Below, piece by piece: positions 1-6,946 of a stretch of 14,050 nucleotides of DNA. The notes under the pieces are model-generated. The model was not told where the DNA came from. It did not search any database and saw only the letters and a list, made by a program, of their open reading frames with translations. The stretch spans positions 1 to 14,050 of the forward strand of contig CAJCBY010000271.1 in assembly GCA_903960725.1 (NCBI GenBank), read 5' to 3'. The translations under genes were made by a program, and so were the position numbers. Origin of the DNA: an uncultured Cytophagaceae bacterium (GTDB taxonomy: Bacteria; Bacteroidota; Bacteroidia; Cytophagales; Spirosomataceae). The number at the start of each line of letters is the position of its first letter. Position 1 is the stretch's first letter.

Positions 1-605
1 CCTACGATATTACCTACTGAGAAGTTCAAACCAGGCGCTTGGTTATCCATACCATCAATTAACTGTACTACACGTACGTTACCGTTGCTATTGAAACCAC
101 GCATACCGATAGACGAGAAGGAAACAGATTGTGTACTCATCTCTACTCCTTTGATATTACGTAACGCATCATAGAATGAAGCAGCCGGTGTTTCACGAAT
201 GGCGCGAATGTCCATACGCTCTACTGAAACAGGGGATTGCATAACGCTTTCCTCCACACGTGATGCAGAAACCACCACGTCTTGTCCTAAAATAGACTGC
301 TCTTTTAAAGCAATTTGAAAATCTGTCTTATTTCCTTTTACTGGAATCTCTTGACGCTCATAACCTACCATCGAAACGACGATTGTTAAAGCTCCTGACT
401 TGTTCGTTGATAGAGAGAAGTTACCCTTTGAATCCGAAATAGTTCCGGTTACTGCTCCTTTAACGCCTATACTAACACCAATCAATGGCTCTTTAGAATC
501 TGCGTCCATGACCTTTCCGCCAATTTTTGTCTGAGCAAATGCTGATGCACTTAAGAACAGAACAAGCGCAAGGCTAGGTAAAATCTGTTGTATAATTTTT
601 TTCAT
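1..605 (-). CDS. TonB-dependent receptor, N-terminal part (runs off window)
   Basis: I translated this by hand from an ATG at 605; 201 codons are open to the left edge, so the C-terminal barrel is missing. Residues 1-25 (MKKIIQQIL...SASAFAQ) form a signal peptide. Residues about 28-103 form a carboxypeptidase-D regulatory-like domain (GGKVMDADSKEPLIGVSI, then GTISDSKGNFSL and VSMVGYE). From about residue 110 a TonB-receptor plug domain begins (VVVSASRVEESVMQSPVSVE, then GMRGFNSNGNVRVVQLIDGM). The family resides in the outer membrane and imports siderophores, cobalamin or glycans using TonB energy. The plug reads LIDGMDNQAPG rather than the VVDGV style of typical SusC proteins, and no SusD can be seen in the window, so I would not call it SusC. 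The substrate cannot be read from this part. It is divergent from the lipoprotein gene at 805. Confidence 0.9.
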   Translation of the reverse strand, partial: MKKIIQQILPSLALVLFLSASAFAQTKIGGKVMDADSKEPLIGVSIGVKGAVTGTISDSKGNFSLSTNKSGALTIVVSMVGYERQEIPVKGNKTDFQIALKEQSILGQDVVVSASRVEESVMQSPVSVERMDIRAIRETPAASFYDALRNIKGVEMSTQSVSFSSIGMRGFNSNGNVRVVQLIDGMDNQAPGLNFSVGNIV

Positions 606-654
606 AATGGGTGTTTTTTAATGACACAATTTGTTTTGGATACTCTAATTAAAG

Positions 655-662
655 CAAAAATA
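655..662 (-). promoter_or_regulatory. Probable -7 box of the TonB-dependent receptor promoter
   Basis: On the minus strand this reads TATTTTTG, an exact match to the Bacteroidota primary-sigma -7 consensus TAnnTTTG. It lies 49 bases upstream of the receptor ATG, which would leave a leader of roughly 40 nt. No good -33 TTTG is present at the usual spacing (the bases there read GTGG), so only the -7 element is supported. Confidence 0.45.
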
Positions 663-780
663 AGGAAGAATTTAATATCCACCACTATTTTGTTATTAAA
701 AAATTACTAATTTTTCAGAAAATAATTTAATCGAGTTTGACCGCTCAATCATTTTATTTTAAAAAGGTCCTATAATCAAT

Positions 781-788
781 TAGCTTTG
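781..788 (+). promoter_or_regulatory. Probable -7 box for the DUF3089 lipoprotein/manC unit
   Basis: TAGCTTTG matches TAnnTTTG exactly and lies 16 bases before the ATG at 805. At the -33 position 19 bases upstream the sequence is TTTA, a 3-of-4 match to TTTG. The predicted leader is only about 10 nt, so initiation would be nearly leaderless. This is consensus matching only. Confidence 0.4.
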
Positions 789-804
789 TGGATAAACTTA
801 TGAC

Positions 805-1836
805 ATGAGAGCTCTCCTATTGTTGTCAATTCTTTTCCTCAGTGCTTGCGCTAGCAACCAGACGCCCTATGTATTGACTACAAGGTGGAAAGATGCTCCA
901 CAACCTAGCGCAATGGATTATTCAGATCCTGCCGCTTGGTCAGCCTTGCCTGACCGAAAAGATGCGGCTGATCTTTTGCCCTTAAAATCGACATTGAAGG
1001 ATGGCCAAGCAGAGGCTAAAGCCGATGTTTTCTTTATTCATCCCACGATTTTCACCTACAAGCCAGAGAATGAGTATGTGTGGAATGCCTCTATGACTGA
1101 TGCGGCGTTAAATAGTCGGGTAGATAGCTCGACCATCCTCAACCAGGCGACTGCCTTTAATGCAGCAGGCAGAATCTTTGCGCCACGTTACCGTCAAGCA
1201 CACTACCAAGCTTTTGTCACCGAATTCAAAGAGGACAAAGCGGCTGCGTTAGATGTAGCTTATTCTGATGTAAAAAGAGCGTTTGAGTATTATTTAGCCA
1301 AAGAAAACAAAGGCAGACCCATCATCATTGCAGGCCATAGTCAAGGCACTGTTCATGCCACCCGCCTAATAAAGGAATACTTTGATGGAAAGGAATTAGG
1401 TAAACAGCTCGTAGCCGCTTACATCATAGGCATTGCGACACCTAAAAATACCTTTACTACGATTCCTGTATGTAGCTCCCCTAATCAAACGGGTTGTTTT
1501 GTCGCTTATACGACTTTTTTACAAGGCCATTTGCCACCGTGGCATCCAGGAACTGTTACCGAGTTAGCCTCAGTGAATCCATTGACTTGGTCCACTGACG
1601 AGAATTTTGCCTCTAAAGAAAAGAATATAGGGGGTGTATCGTATGGATTTAAATTCGTCAAAGAATTTGCTGATGCCCAAAATCACTTAGGTATCTTGTG
1701 GACAAATGTCCCTTACGTGCTTGGCCGTAGTTTTGTCAAATTAAAAAATTGGCACAAAGCGGATATCAATTTATACTACCAAAATATTAGAGAAAACGCT
1801 GTTGTGCGTGTTAACACGTTCCTCAGCCAAAAATAA
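805..1836 (+). CDS. DUF3089-family alpha/beta-hydrolase lipoprotein
   Basis: A 343-residue protein starting with a lipoprotein signal peptide; the lipobox LSAC puts the lipidated cysteine at residue 15, so the mature protein is membrane-anchored, probably at the outer membrane. The body resembles the DUF3089 family of predicted alpha/beta hydrolases. DVFFIHPT lies at 74-81, and the nucleophile elbow GHSQG at 177-181 makes Ser179 the likely catalytic serine. Near the C-terminus NWHKADINLYYQNIREN (315-331) resembles the family's conserved end and could supply the catalytic histidine, probably His317. The substrate is unknown; esterase or lipase activity is an inference from the fold. It is followed after only 4 bases by the GDP-mannose synthesis gene, so both are probably co-transcribed. 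An ATG at 800 is discarded because it meets a stop after two codons. Confidence 0.8.
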   Translation: MRALLLLSILFLSACASNQTPYVLTTRWKDAPQPSAMDYSDPAAWSALPDRKDAADLLPLKSTLKDGQAEAKADVFFIHPTIFTYKPENEYVWNASMTDAALNSRVDSSTILNQATAFNAAGRIFAPRYRQAHYQAFVTEFKEDKAAALDVAYSDVKRAFEYYLAKENKGRPIIIAGHSQGTVHATRLIKEYFDGKELGKQLVAAYIIGIATPKNTFTTIPVCSSPNQTGCFVAYTTFLQGHLPPWHPGTVTELASVNPLTWSTDENFASKEKNIGGVSYGFKFVKEFADAQNHLGILWTNVPYVLGRSFVKLKNWHKADINLYYQNIRENAVVRVNTFLSQK

Positions 1837-1840
1837 CACT

Positions 1841-2905
1841 ATGCCTAATTGCCTTGTCATTATGGCGGGCGGAATCGGAACCCGGTTTTGGCCCATCTCC
1901 AGAAGTAATTATCCCAAACAATTCCACGACGTGCTAGGCGTTGGAAAAACGATGCTGCAGCAAACAGCCGAGCGTTTTGAAGGAATTGTGGCGAAAGAAA
2001 ACATCTATGTAGTCACCAGCGAGGAATTCGCTGGGATTGTACAAGAACAACTTCCGTATTTAAGTCCTGATCAAATTTTAAAGGAACCACAGCGTAAAAA
2101 TACAGCCCCCTGTATCGCGTATGCAGCCTATAAAATCAGTAAAAAACACCCGAAAGCAAAGCTAATCGTAGCCCCGGCCGATCACGTGATCTTAAAAGAA
2201 GAGGTCTTTAAAGAACGGGTGAACGAGGCATTAGCTGCTGCCATTAAAGATCCTGTTTTAGTTACTTTAGGTATTGTGCCTACGCGTCCTGACACAGGGT
2301 ATGGCTATATTCAATACCAAGAGTCTGATCAGACTGCGAAAAAGGTAAAAACCTTCACCGAAAAACCAAACCTTGAGTTAGCAGAGGCTTTTATGGAGAG
2401 TGGGGACTATGTTTGGAATGCGGGACTTTTCGTCTTCGCCATTTCCACCTTTAAACATGAATTAACGAAACACCTGTCACGCTTAGCTGAACAATTCGAA
2501 GAAGGTCGCGCGTTTTATTATACAGACCAGGAATCCACCTTTATCAAAAAGGTTTATGCCGTATGCAAAAGCATTTCTATGGATAATGGCATAATGGAAA
2601 AGGCGAAAGAGGTAAAAGTGATTTTGGCTGACATCGGCTGGTCTGATTTAGGCACGTGGAAATCATTGCATGAGATTAATGAAAAGGATGAACTTCAAAA
2701 TGCGGTGGATGCGAATGTGATGCTCTACGAAACGAACGATTGTATCATCAAAGCGCCCAAGGACAAATTAGTGGTCATACACGGTTTATCGAATTACATC
2801 GTAGCAGAACACGGAAATGTTTTGATGATTTGTCCCAAAGACCAGGAGCAACAAGTGAAACAATTCGTGGAAGATGCGACAAAGCTAGACGTTAGCTTTA
2901 GCTAG
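1841..2905 (+). CDS. manC: Mannose-1-phosphate guanylyltransferase
   Basis: Makes GDP-mannose from mannose-1-phosphate and GTP in the cytoplasm, the mannosyl and fucosyl donor precursor for surface polysaccharides. I choose the ATG at 1841 (MPNCLVIMAGG, 354 residues). An in-frame ATG at 1802 would add 13 residues without family character and overlap the upstream gene by 35 bases. The nucleotidyltransferase signature GGIGTRFWPISR (10-21) is followed by PKQF (25-28), a metal-binding PADH (112-115), the sugar-phosphate-binding FTEKP (172-176), WNAG (192-195) and GWSDLGTW (266-273). The length fits the short single-domain form; the isomerase domain found in bifunctional ManC/AlgA enzymes (about 470 residues) is absent. 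It follows the lipoprotein gene by 4 bases. Its stop codon overlaps the stop of the convergent regulator gene. The manC symbol is assigned by family, not by ortholog search. Confidence 0.93.
   Translation: MPNCLVIMAGGIGTRFWPISRSNYPKQFHDVLGVGKTMLQQTAERFEGIVAKENIYVVTSEEFAGIVQEQLPYLSPDQILKEPQRKNTAPCIAYAAYKISKKHPKAKLIVAPADHVILKEEVFKERVNEALAAAIKDPVLVTLGIVPTRPDTGYGYIQYQESDQTAKKVKTFTEKPNLELAEAFMESGDYVWNAGLFVFAISTFKHELTKHLSRLAEQFEEGRAFYYTDQESTFIKKVYAVCKSISMDNGIMEKAKEVKVILADIGWSDLGTWKSLHEINEKDELQNAVDANVMLYETNDCIIKAPKDKLVVIHGLSNYIVAEHGNVLMICPKDQEQQVKQFVEDATKLDVSFS
2881..2899. terminator. Possible weak hairpin at the manC/MerR convergence
   Basis: AAAGCTA (2881-2887) and TAGCTTT (2893-2899) form a perfect 7-bp stem with a 5-nt loop, inside the last codons of manC and just beyond the stop of the convergent regulator. 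There is no real U tract on either strand, so terminator function is doubtful. The position between two convergent genes is the only support. Confidence 0.25.
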
Positions 2906-3786
2906 GATTCAATTACCTGGATAAGGGAATTAAAATCGCTAATGAGTTGAATTCTAGCCGGAACGGGCTGAGGAGAATGCAGCACATTGTATCCCGTCAA
3001 CATAATCGTAGCCTCTGGAAGATGCTTATCTAAATCTGCCACATAAGTAGGCAAAGTATCTTGTGCTGGTTCAGTCGTAAATACACTGAATACATAATCT
3101 GGTTGGTGTATTTCGTAGGCCAAACACAATTCATCAAACGGTAAGGATTGTCCTAAATAGACCGCCGAGTGCTGGCGTGCACGGATCAAATAACTCGCAA
3201 AAAGTAAACCGATTTCGTGTAATTCTCCCTCTGGGAGATACAACAAGAATTTTTTGGCATTCGCCTTTGGTTTGGCCATTTGGGAATCGATGGCTGCAAT
3301 GATTTTTTGACGAATCAAATGCGTAATAAAATGCTCTTGAGCTGGTCCCACCGAACCAGAAAGCCAAAGAGTACCTAAACGCGTCAAAAAGGGATAAATC
3401 ACTCGAAGCATAAAGTTCTCAAAACCATACGCATCAGTAATAGACTTCGCTAATTCCTGGAAACGATACTCATCCAAGTCCATCATCGCCACAGTAATGG
3501 CTTGAATGTGCTCTGGATAATCTAAATCCCCACCGGAAAGCTCAAGAATTTTTTCGGAAATTTCAGCTTCAGATAATTCAGCAATCTTAGAAATCTTGAT
3601 TCCACCTTTATTTTGAAGGGTGGCAATATTTAAAATTCGCTTTAACTCATTGTCAGTATAGGTACGAATTCCTGTTTCAGTCCGAACGGGTTGAAGTAAG
3701 TGATACCTCTGCTCCCAAATACGTATTGTATGAGCTTTTATGCCACTAAAATTCTCTAAATCCTTTATGGAGTACACGTTCATCAT
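2902..3786 (-). CDS. CarH-like cobalamin-binding MerR-family light-sensing regulator
   Basis: A 294-residue cytoplasmic transcriptional regulator with three parts. Residues about 3-70 are a MerR winged helix-turn-helix (YSIKDLENFSGIKAHTIRIW, then RYHLLQPVRTETGIRTYTD). Residues about 90-170 are a helical cobalamin-cap domain, and 178-294 are a Rossmann-type B12-binding domain. Two motifs of the CarH/CarA photoreceptor class are visible. Wx9EH is at Trp141 to Glu151-His152, where the His is the upper-axial ligand of adenosylcobalamin in known CarH. ExHxxG is at Glu188-His190-Gly193, where the His is the lower ligand; GQSLP follows at 212-216. In CarH, dark AdoCbl-bound tetramers bind DNA and light breaks them apart. 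The gene lies 28 bases downstream of the carotenoid gene, so it is probably in the same transcript and autoregulated. Two adjacent ATGs (3786 and 3783) could start it. Light response itself is inferred from the residues. Confidence 0.88.
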   Translation of the reverse strand: MMNVYSIKDLENFSGIKAHTIRIWEQRYHLLQPVRTETGIRTYTDNELKRILNIATLQNKGGIKISKIAELSEAEISEKILELSGGDLDYPEHIQAITVAMMDLDEYRFQELAKSITDAYGFENFMLRVIYPFLTRLGTLWLSGSVGPAQEHFITHLIRQKIIAAIDSQMAKPKANAKKFLLYLPEGELHEIGLLFASYLIRARQHSAVYLGQSLPFDELCLAYEIHQPDYVFSVFTTEPAQDTLPTYVADLDKHLPEATIMLTGYNVLHSPQPVPARIQLISDFNSLIQVIES

Positions 3787-3814
3787 TATGTTAACACCAG
3801 GTTGATGAAAATGT

Positions 3815-4453
3815 TTAGAAATTAAATTGCAAAAGTAGCCAATGCCCTAAAAAGAATAAAAATTGTAGGGCAGCAATGAGTCTAAAAAGGCTTGATTTAG
3901 AAGGGAATGGCGTATTTTGATAGGCTAAATGAAAAAAGAATGAGGCCATCCACCAAGCAAGAAAATTTTGCATAGGTACTTGTACCCCCGCCCACGTCCA
4001 GAAATCAAAATGCACCGCTACCGGCTCGATTAAAAAATCTAATGCTGTCATTAAGCCAGCCCCAATAGCAGCTTTCCCAATTTTACCGCCAATATTCCAT
4101 TCTTCCACTAAGGCATTAGTAACTAAGACAAGCACTAGCCAATTCAATCCAATAGTGATGGGCACGTTAATCAACTTAAATCCTAAGGTCTTGCCATAAC
4201 TATACACCCCAAAAATTTGACCCGTCCTTACGCCTTGCACCTCTAAGAACCATCCAGCGATGGCAAGTGACGCTAAAAAAAGATAGGCTTGAAACGAGGG
4301 TTTGGGGAAATAAACCACACAAATAAAGGCTGTAAACCAAAGTGTCAGGGGCACTAAGGAGGTAAACAAGGCCGCAGTCGCCGGTAAATGCATCCCGATT
4401 AAACCGGAGGCATACAAGACAATCAAAAAACGTTTTAGAAATACAGGATTCAT
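3815..4453 (-). CDS. cruF: CruF-like carotenoid biosynthesis membrane protein (carotenoid 1',2'-hydratase type)
   Basis: A 212-residue integral membrane protein with about six hydrophobic segments, matching the Caroten_synth family (CruF and related hydratases). Conserved family blocks are seen: GWFLEVQGVRTGQIFGVYSY (67-86), LINVPITIGLNW (94-105), ALDFLIEPVAVH (137-148), FWTW (151-154) and QNFLAWW (162-168). The acidic residues Glu71, Asp139 and Glu143 are good candidates for catalysis. CruF enzymes hydrate the psi end of gamma-carotene or lycopene-type carotenoids, a step towards myxol- and saproxanthin-like pigments in Bacteroidota. No other carotenoid gene is in the window, so the exact substrate is open, and the symbol is by family. 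It leads the operon with the CarH-like regulator and has its own -7 box (4470-4477) just downstream of the tRNA terminator. Confidence 0.83.
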   Translation of the reverse strand: MNPVFLKRFLIVLYASGLIGMHLPATAALFTSLVPLTLWFTAFICVVYFPKPSFQAYLFLASLAIAGWFLEVQGVRTGQIFGVYSYGKTLGFKLINVPITIGLNWLVLVLVTNALVEEWNIGGKIGKAAIGAGLMTALDFLIEPVAVHFDFWTWAGVQVPMQNFLAWWMASFFFHLAYQNTPFPSKSSLFRLIAALQFLFFLGHWLLLQFNF

Positions 4454-4469
4454 ACGCTAGTTTTCACTA

Positions 4470-4477
4470 CAAATGTA
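4470..4477 (-). promoter_or_regulatory. -7 box of the cruF-carH promoter, inside an inverted repeat
   Basis: The minus strand reads TACATTTG, an exact TAnnTTTG match, 17 bases upstream of the cruF ATG. It is embedded in a near-perfect 12-base inverted repeat, CTACAAATGTAG at 4467-4478 (arms CTACA/TGTAG, centre AA). A protein bound there would cover the promoter. The only upstream TTTG (4490-4493) is 12 bases away, shorter than the usual 19. A plausible operator for the co-encoded CarH-like regulator; I could not match it to the published CarH 11-bp repeat. Confidence 0.5.
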
Positions 4478-4490
4478 GGTAAAATAACAC

Positions 4491-4519
4491 AAAAAAAGCC
4501 CCAGCATTTCTACTGAGGC
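4491..4519 (-). terminator. Rho-independent terminator of tRNA-His
   Basis: Read on the minus strand, GCCTCAG (4519-4513) pairs with CTGGGGC (4504-4498) in a 7-bp stem with one U-G wobble and an 8-nt loop, followed by seven T (4497-4491). It begins 6 bases past the tRNA 3' end and separates the tRNA from the cruF promoter. Confidence 0.85.
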
Positions 4520-4525
4520 ATTTTG

Positions 4526-4600
4526 GGCGGATGATGGGATTCGAACCCACTACCCCTGGTACCACAAACCAGTGCTCTAACCGAGTGAGCTACAACCGCC
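4526..4600 (-). tRNA. tRNA-His (anticodon GTG)
   Basis: The cloverleaf folds over 75 nt including the extra G(-1) at 4600 that is typical of tRNA-His and pairs with the discriminator C73 (4526). The acceptor arm is GCGGTTG/CATCCGC, the D stem GCTC/GAGC, the anticodon stem CTGGT/ACCAG with loop TTGTGGT (anticodon GTG at 4565-4563), the variable loop GGGTA, and the T arm GTGGG-TTCGAAT-CCCAT. CCA is not encoded. One oddity is that acceptor pair 5-68 is a T-T mismatch. It has its own promoter upstream and terminator downstream. Confidence 0.96.
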
Positions 4601-4611
4601 ATTTGGGACTG

Positions 4612-4642
4612 CAAAAATACGCAAAGCTTCCAATATTGCAAA
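4612..4642 (-). promoter_or_regulatory. Bacteroidota-type promoter of tRNA-His
   Basis: On the minus strand TTTG (4642-4639) is followed after exactly 19 bases by TATTTTTG (4619-4612). This fits the Bacteroidota -33 TTTG / -7 TAnnTTTG consensus fully and ends 11 bases before the tRNA. It is the best promoter in the window. Confidence 0.8.
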
Positions 4643-4651
4643 AGAAAGCCG

Positions 4652-4682
4652 AAAAAAACGGGAGAATTTTCACCCTCCCGTT
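4652..4682 (-). terminator. Rho-independent terminator of sod
   Basis: On the minus strand AACGGGAG (4682-4675) pairs perfectly with CTCCCGTT (4664-4657) around a 10-nt loop. The stem's last two T are part of a seven-T run (4658-4652). It starts 9 bases after the sod stop codon. Confidence 0.9.
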
Positions 4683-4691
4683 CTCTTTGAT

Positions 4692-5303
4692 TTATTTCTG
4701 AGCTGCTTGGTAACGCGCCTCTGCTTTGTTCCAATCTACTACACTCCAGAAAGCATCGATATAATCTGGACGCTTGTTTTGGAATTTCAAGTAATAAGCG
4801 TGCTCCCAAACATCTAATCCGATCACTGGGAAGCCTTTTACGTCTGCAACATCCATCAATGGATTGTCTTGGTTAGGCGTGCTAGAAACCGCAACCGAAC
4901 CATCTTTCTGTGCTACTAACCACGCCCAGCCTGAGCCAAAACGTGTTAAACCCGCTTTCTTAAACTCTTCTTTGAAGGCATCAAAAGAACCAAATTTCGC
5001 ATCAATCGCTTTCGCTAAAGTGCCTACTGGAGCTCCACCACCGTTTGGCGATAAAATATTCCAGAATAAATCGTGGTTAAAGTGACCACCGCCGTTATTA
5101 CGAACCGCAGGAGATAATTTAGAGATAGAAGTGAATAATTCTTCCAAAGACTTTCCTTCTAACTCCGTTCCAGCAACCGCTGCGTTCAAGTTTGTCACAT
5201 ACGCGTTGTGATGACGATCATGGTGTATTTCCATGGTTAATGCATCGAAATGCGGCTCTAACGCATTGTTTGCATAAGGTAATGGGGCTAATGTAAAGGC
5301 CAT
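4692..5303 (-). CDS. sodA: Superoxide dismutase, Mn-type of the Fe/Mn family
   Basis: Converts superoxide to oxygen and hydrogen peroxide. The 203-residue length is normal, there is no signal peptide, and it is therefore cytoplasmic. The metal ligands are all present: His27 (in MEIHHDRHH), His77 (in [10 protein letters not shown]), Asp164 and His168 (in DVWEHAYY). The metal-specificity positions look Mn-like: the glycine-rich NNGGGH before His77, and Gln145 in TPNQDNPLM, which replaces the N-terminal glutamine of Fe enzymes. A cambialistic enzyme cannot be excluded. It has a strong terminator. Upstream is a 110-base gap filled with a heptamer inverted repeat and no clear TAnnTTTG box, so the promoter could lie in that repeat, or the gene could be read through from tadA. 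The symbol follows the Mn-type assignment. Confidence 0.95.
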   Translation of the reverse strand: MAFTLAPLPYANNALEPHFDALTMEIHHDRHHNAYVTNLNAAVAGTELEGKSLEELFTSISKLSPAVRNNGGGHFNHDLFWNILSPNGGGAPVGTLAKAIDAKFGSFDAFKEEFKKAGLTRFGSGWAWLVAQKDGSVAVSSTPNQDNPLMDVADVKGFPVIGLDVWEHAYYLKFQNKRPDYIDAFWSVVDWNKAEARYQAAQK

Positions 5304-5329
5304 ATGTATTTTAATTTAAATGGTGTTAT

Positions 5330-5411
5330 AAATGGTAAATGGTAAATGGTGAATGATATTTTAATGGTGAATGTTTTTGACTTTTCATTTACCATTTACC
5401 ATTTACCATTT
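5330..5411. repeat. Heptamer-built 26-bp inverted repeat between tadA and sod
   Basis: The left arm 5330-5355 is three AAATGGT units plus GAATG. The right arm 5386-5411 is its reverse complement (CATTT, then ACCATTT three times) with 25 of 26 positions paired; the exception (5351/5390) is a G-T that can still wobble-pair in plus-strand RNA. The 30-base loop holds a further copy of AATGGTGAATG (5363-5373, also at 5345-5355), and one more AAATGGT lies at 5318-5324. The repeat fills the gap between the tadA stop and the sod start. It could be a terminator-like hairpin, an mRNA stability element or a dispersed repeat; no transposase is nearby. Confidence 0.85.
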
Positions 5412-5413
5412 TA

Positions 5414-5854
5414 TTAGCGTCGCATCGAAAAGAACTCCTTTAACAGTTGTTCTGATTCGTTTGCCAAAACCCCGCCTACAATCTCTGTCTTCGGGTGTAA
5501 AATGCCTGTTCCTAGTTTTTCAAAACCGCGCTTCTCTTCTGAAGCGCCGTACACTAATCGCCCTAATTGTGACCAATAAATAGCCCCTGCGCACATCAGG
5601 CAAGGCTCTAAGGTCACGTAAAGTGTGCAATCTTTTAAGTATTTAGCGCCGATGGTTTGGGCGGCAGAGGTGATCGCAATCATTTCTGCGTGAGCCGTTA
5701 CGTCGGTCAAAATTTCTGTTTGGTTGAAAGCCTTTGCTACGATCTTGCCTTGGCAAACCACGACCGCTCCTACCGGAATTTCTTCGTCTTCTAAAGCCCG
5801 TTCCGCTTGTTTCAGCGCGAGGCTCATGTAATATTCATCCTCGTTTGGAATCAT
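5414..5854 (-). CDS. tadA: tRNA-specific adenosine deaminase TadA
   Basis: Deaminates A34 of tRNA-Arg(ACG) to inosine, an essential decoding step in the cytoplasm. The 146 residues carry the zinc-dependent deaminase core: His55 and Glu57 in TAHAEM, then PCLMC with Cys85 and Cys88. IPVGAVVV (26-33) and FNQTE (43-47) also fit the family. The gene starts inside the end of aroC: the ATGA at 5854-5851 holds both the tadA start and the aroC stop, which suggests translational coupling. It is the last gene of the batD-like/aroC/tadA unit. A guanine- or cytosine-deaminase role is less likely given the motif set and N-terminus. Confidence 0.92.
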   Translation of the reverse strand: MIPNEDEYYMSLALKQAERALEDEEIPVGAVVVCQGKIVAKAFNQTEILTDVTAHAEMIAITSAAQTIGAKYLKDCTLYVTLEPCLMCAGAIYWSQLGRLVYGASEEKRGFEKLGTGILHPKTEIVGGVLANESEQLLKEFFSMRR

Positions 5855-6942
5855 AAAACGTCAGATAATTTAGTCAAACGATTACGTAAATAGAAATCCA
5901 ACAACACAATCGCAGCCATCGCCTCCACGATAGGCACCGCGCGCGGCACTACACATGGATCGTGACGACCTTTGCCAGAGACAACAATTTTTTCACCGGA
6001 TTCATTCAAACTATCCTGGTCTTGCATAATGGTAGCGACTGGCTTGAATCCAACGCGGAAATAGATGGGCTCTCCATTAGAAATACCGCCTTGAATACCG
6101 CCTGAATGATTTGTGACCGTACTTACTTTACCTGCTTCGTCTTTGACAATAATATCATTATGCTGGGATCCGCGAAGCTCTACTCCATCAAATCCCGAAC
6201 CATATTCAAAGCCTTTTACCGCATTGATACTTAACATGGCTTTGCCTAATTCTGCATGCAATTTATCGAAAACCGGTTCCCCTAAACCCACCGGACAACC
6301 CGTGATGTAGGCAGAAACTACCCCTCCCACGGAATCCCCTTGCTTGCGGATTTCGTCGATGTAGGTGAACATTTCCTCCGCTAATTTTGTGTCTGGGCAA
6401 CGAACGGCGTTTGTTTCCGCAACGGATAAATCCAATTGTTCTACCGGCGTTGTCAATTTTAAGGTCCCTACTTGTGAAACGTAGGCGGTGATTTTAACAC
6501 CTAATTGCTGTAATACTAATTTGGCCAAAGCCCCAGCAGCCACCCGCGCCACTGTTTCTCTCGCCGAGCTACGGCCGCCTCCACGGTAATCGCGTAGGCC
6601 ATATTTTTCTTGGTAGGTATAATCTGCATGGGACGGACGGAATTGATCCGCGATGTGCGAATAATCCTTGGAGCGTTGGTCTCCATTCCAAACAAGCATC
6701 GCAATGGGTGTACCCGTTGTTTTACCTTCGAAAACCCCGGAAACTACCTCCACAGAATCTGCTTCCTTGCGTTGCGTCGTAATACGGGACTGGCCAGGCT
6801 TGCGGCGATCTAATTCCGATTGAATAAAATCCAAATCGAAATCAACCCCTGCCGGACATCCCGTAACTACTACACCTACTGCTGCGCCATGTGACTCGCC
6901 GAAGGTGCTAATTTGAAATATTTTACCGTATATACTGCCCAT
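5851..6942 (-). CDS. aroC: Chorismate synthase
   Basis: The last shikimate-pathway step: converts 5-enolpyruvylshikimate-3-phosphate to chorismate, needing reduced FMN. The 363-residue length is typical. All signatures are present: [20 protein letters not shown] (13-32) with His18, RPSHADYTY (102-110) with His105, the block [13 protein letters not shown] (118-130), [13 protein letters not shown] (281-293) with FKP at 299-301, and [18 protein letters not shown] (325-342). The gene begins 4 bases after the stop of the batD-like gene and its stop overlaps the tadA start by 4 bases, so the three genes form one operon. aroE, another gene of the pathway, is about 6 kb away in a separate operon. Confidence 0.97.
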   Translation of the reverse strand: MGSIYGKIFQISTFGESHGAAVGVVVTGCPAGVDFDLDFIQSELDRRKPGQSRITTQRKEADSVEVVSGVFEGKTTGTPIAMLVWNGDQRSKDYSHIADQFRPSHADYTYQEKYGLRDYRGGGRSSARETVARVAAGALAKLVLQQLGVKITAYVSQVGTLKLTTPVEQLDLSVAETNAVRCPDTKLAEEMFTYIDEIRKQGDSVGGVVSAYITGCPVGLGEPVFDKLHAELGKAMLSINAVKGFEYGSGFDGVELRGSQHNDIIVKDEAGKVSTVTNHSGGIQGGISNGEPIYFRVGFKPVATIMQDQDSLNESGEKIVVSGKGRHDPCVVPRAVPIVEAMAAIVLLDFYLRNRLTKLSDVL

Positions 6943-6946
6943 ACTA

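Noticed and set aside
1-605. SusC of a SusCD glycan-uptake pair
   Set aside because: The plug sequence LIDGMDNQAPG differs from SusC-type VVDGV signatures and no SusD is seen; the general receptor call is safer.
1802-1840. Longer N-terminus for manC starting at 1802
   Set aside because: The added 13 residues overlap the lipoprotein gene and lack family character; the ATG at 1841 puts the conserved N-terminus MPNCLVIMAGG at the normal position.
3134-3367. 77-codon open frame inside the CarH-like gene
   Set aside because: Alternative frame of a well-supported gene; no recognisable protein features.
4510-4809. 99-codon open frame over tRNA-His and the end of sod (minus strand)
   Set aside because: It overlaps the tRNA, the terminator and the sod coding region in another frame, and shows no family motif.
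5318-5411. CRISPR array
   Set aside because: Units are 7-base tandem repeats without spacers and are mirrored as an inverted repeat; no cas gene is present.
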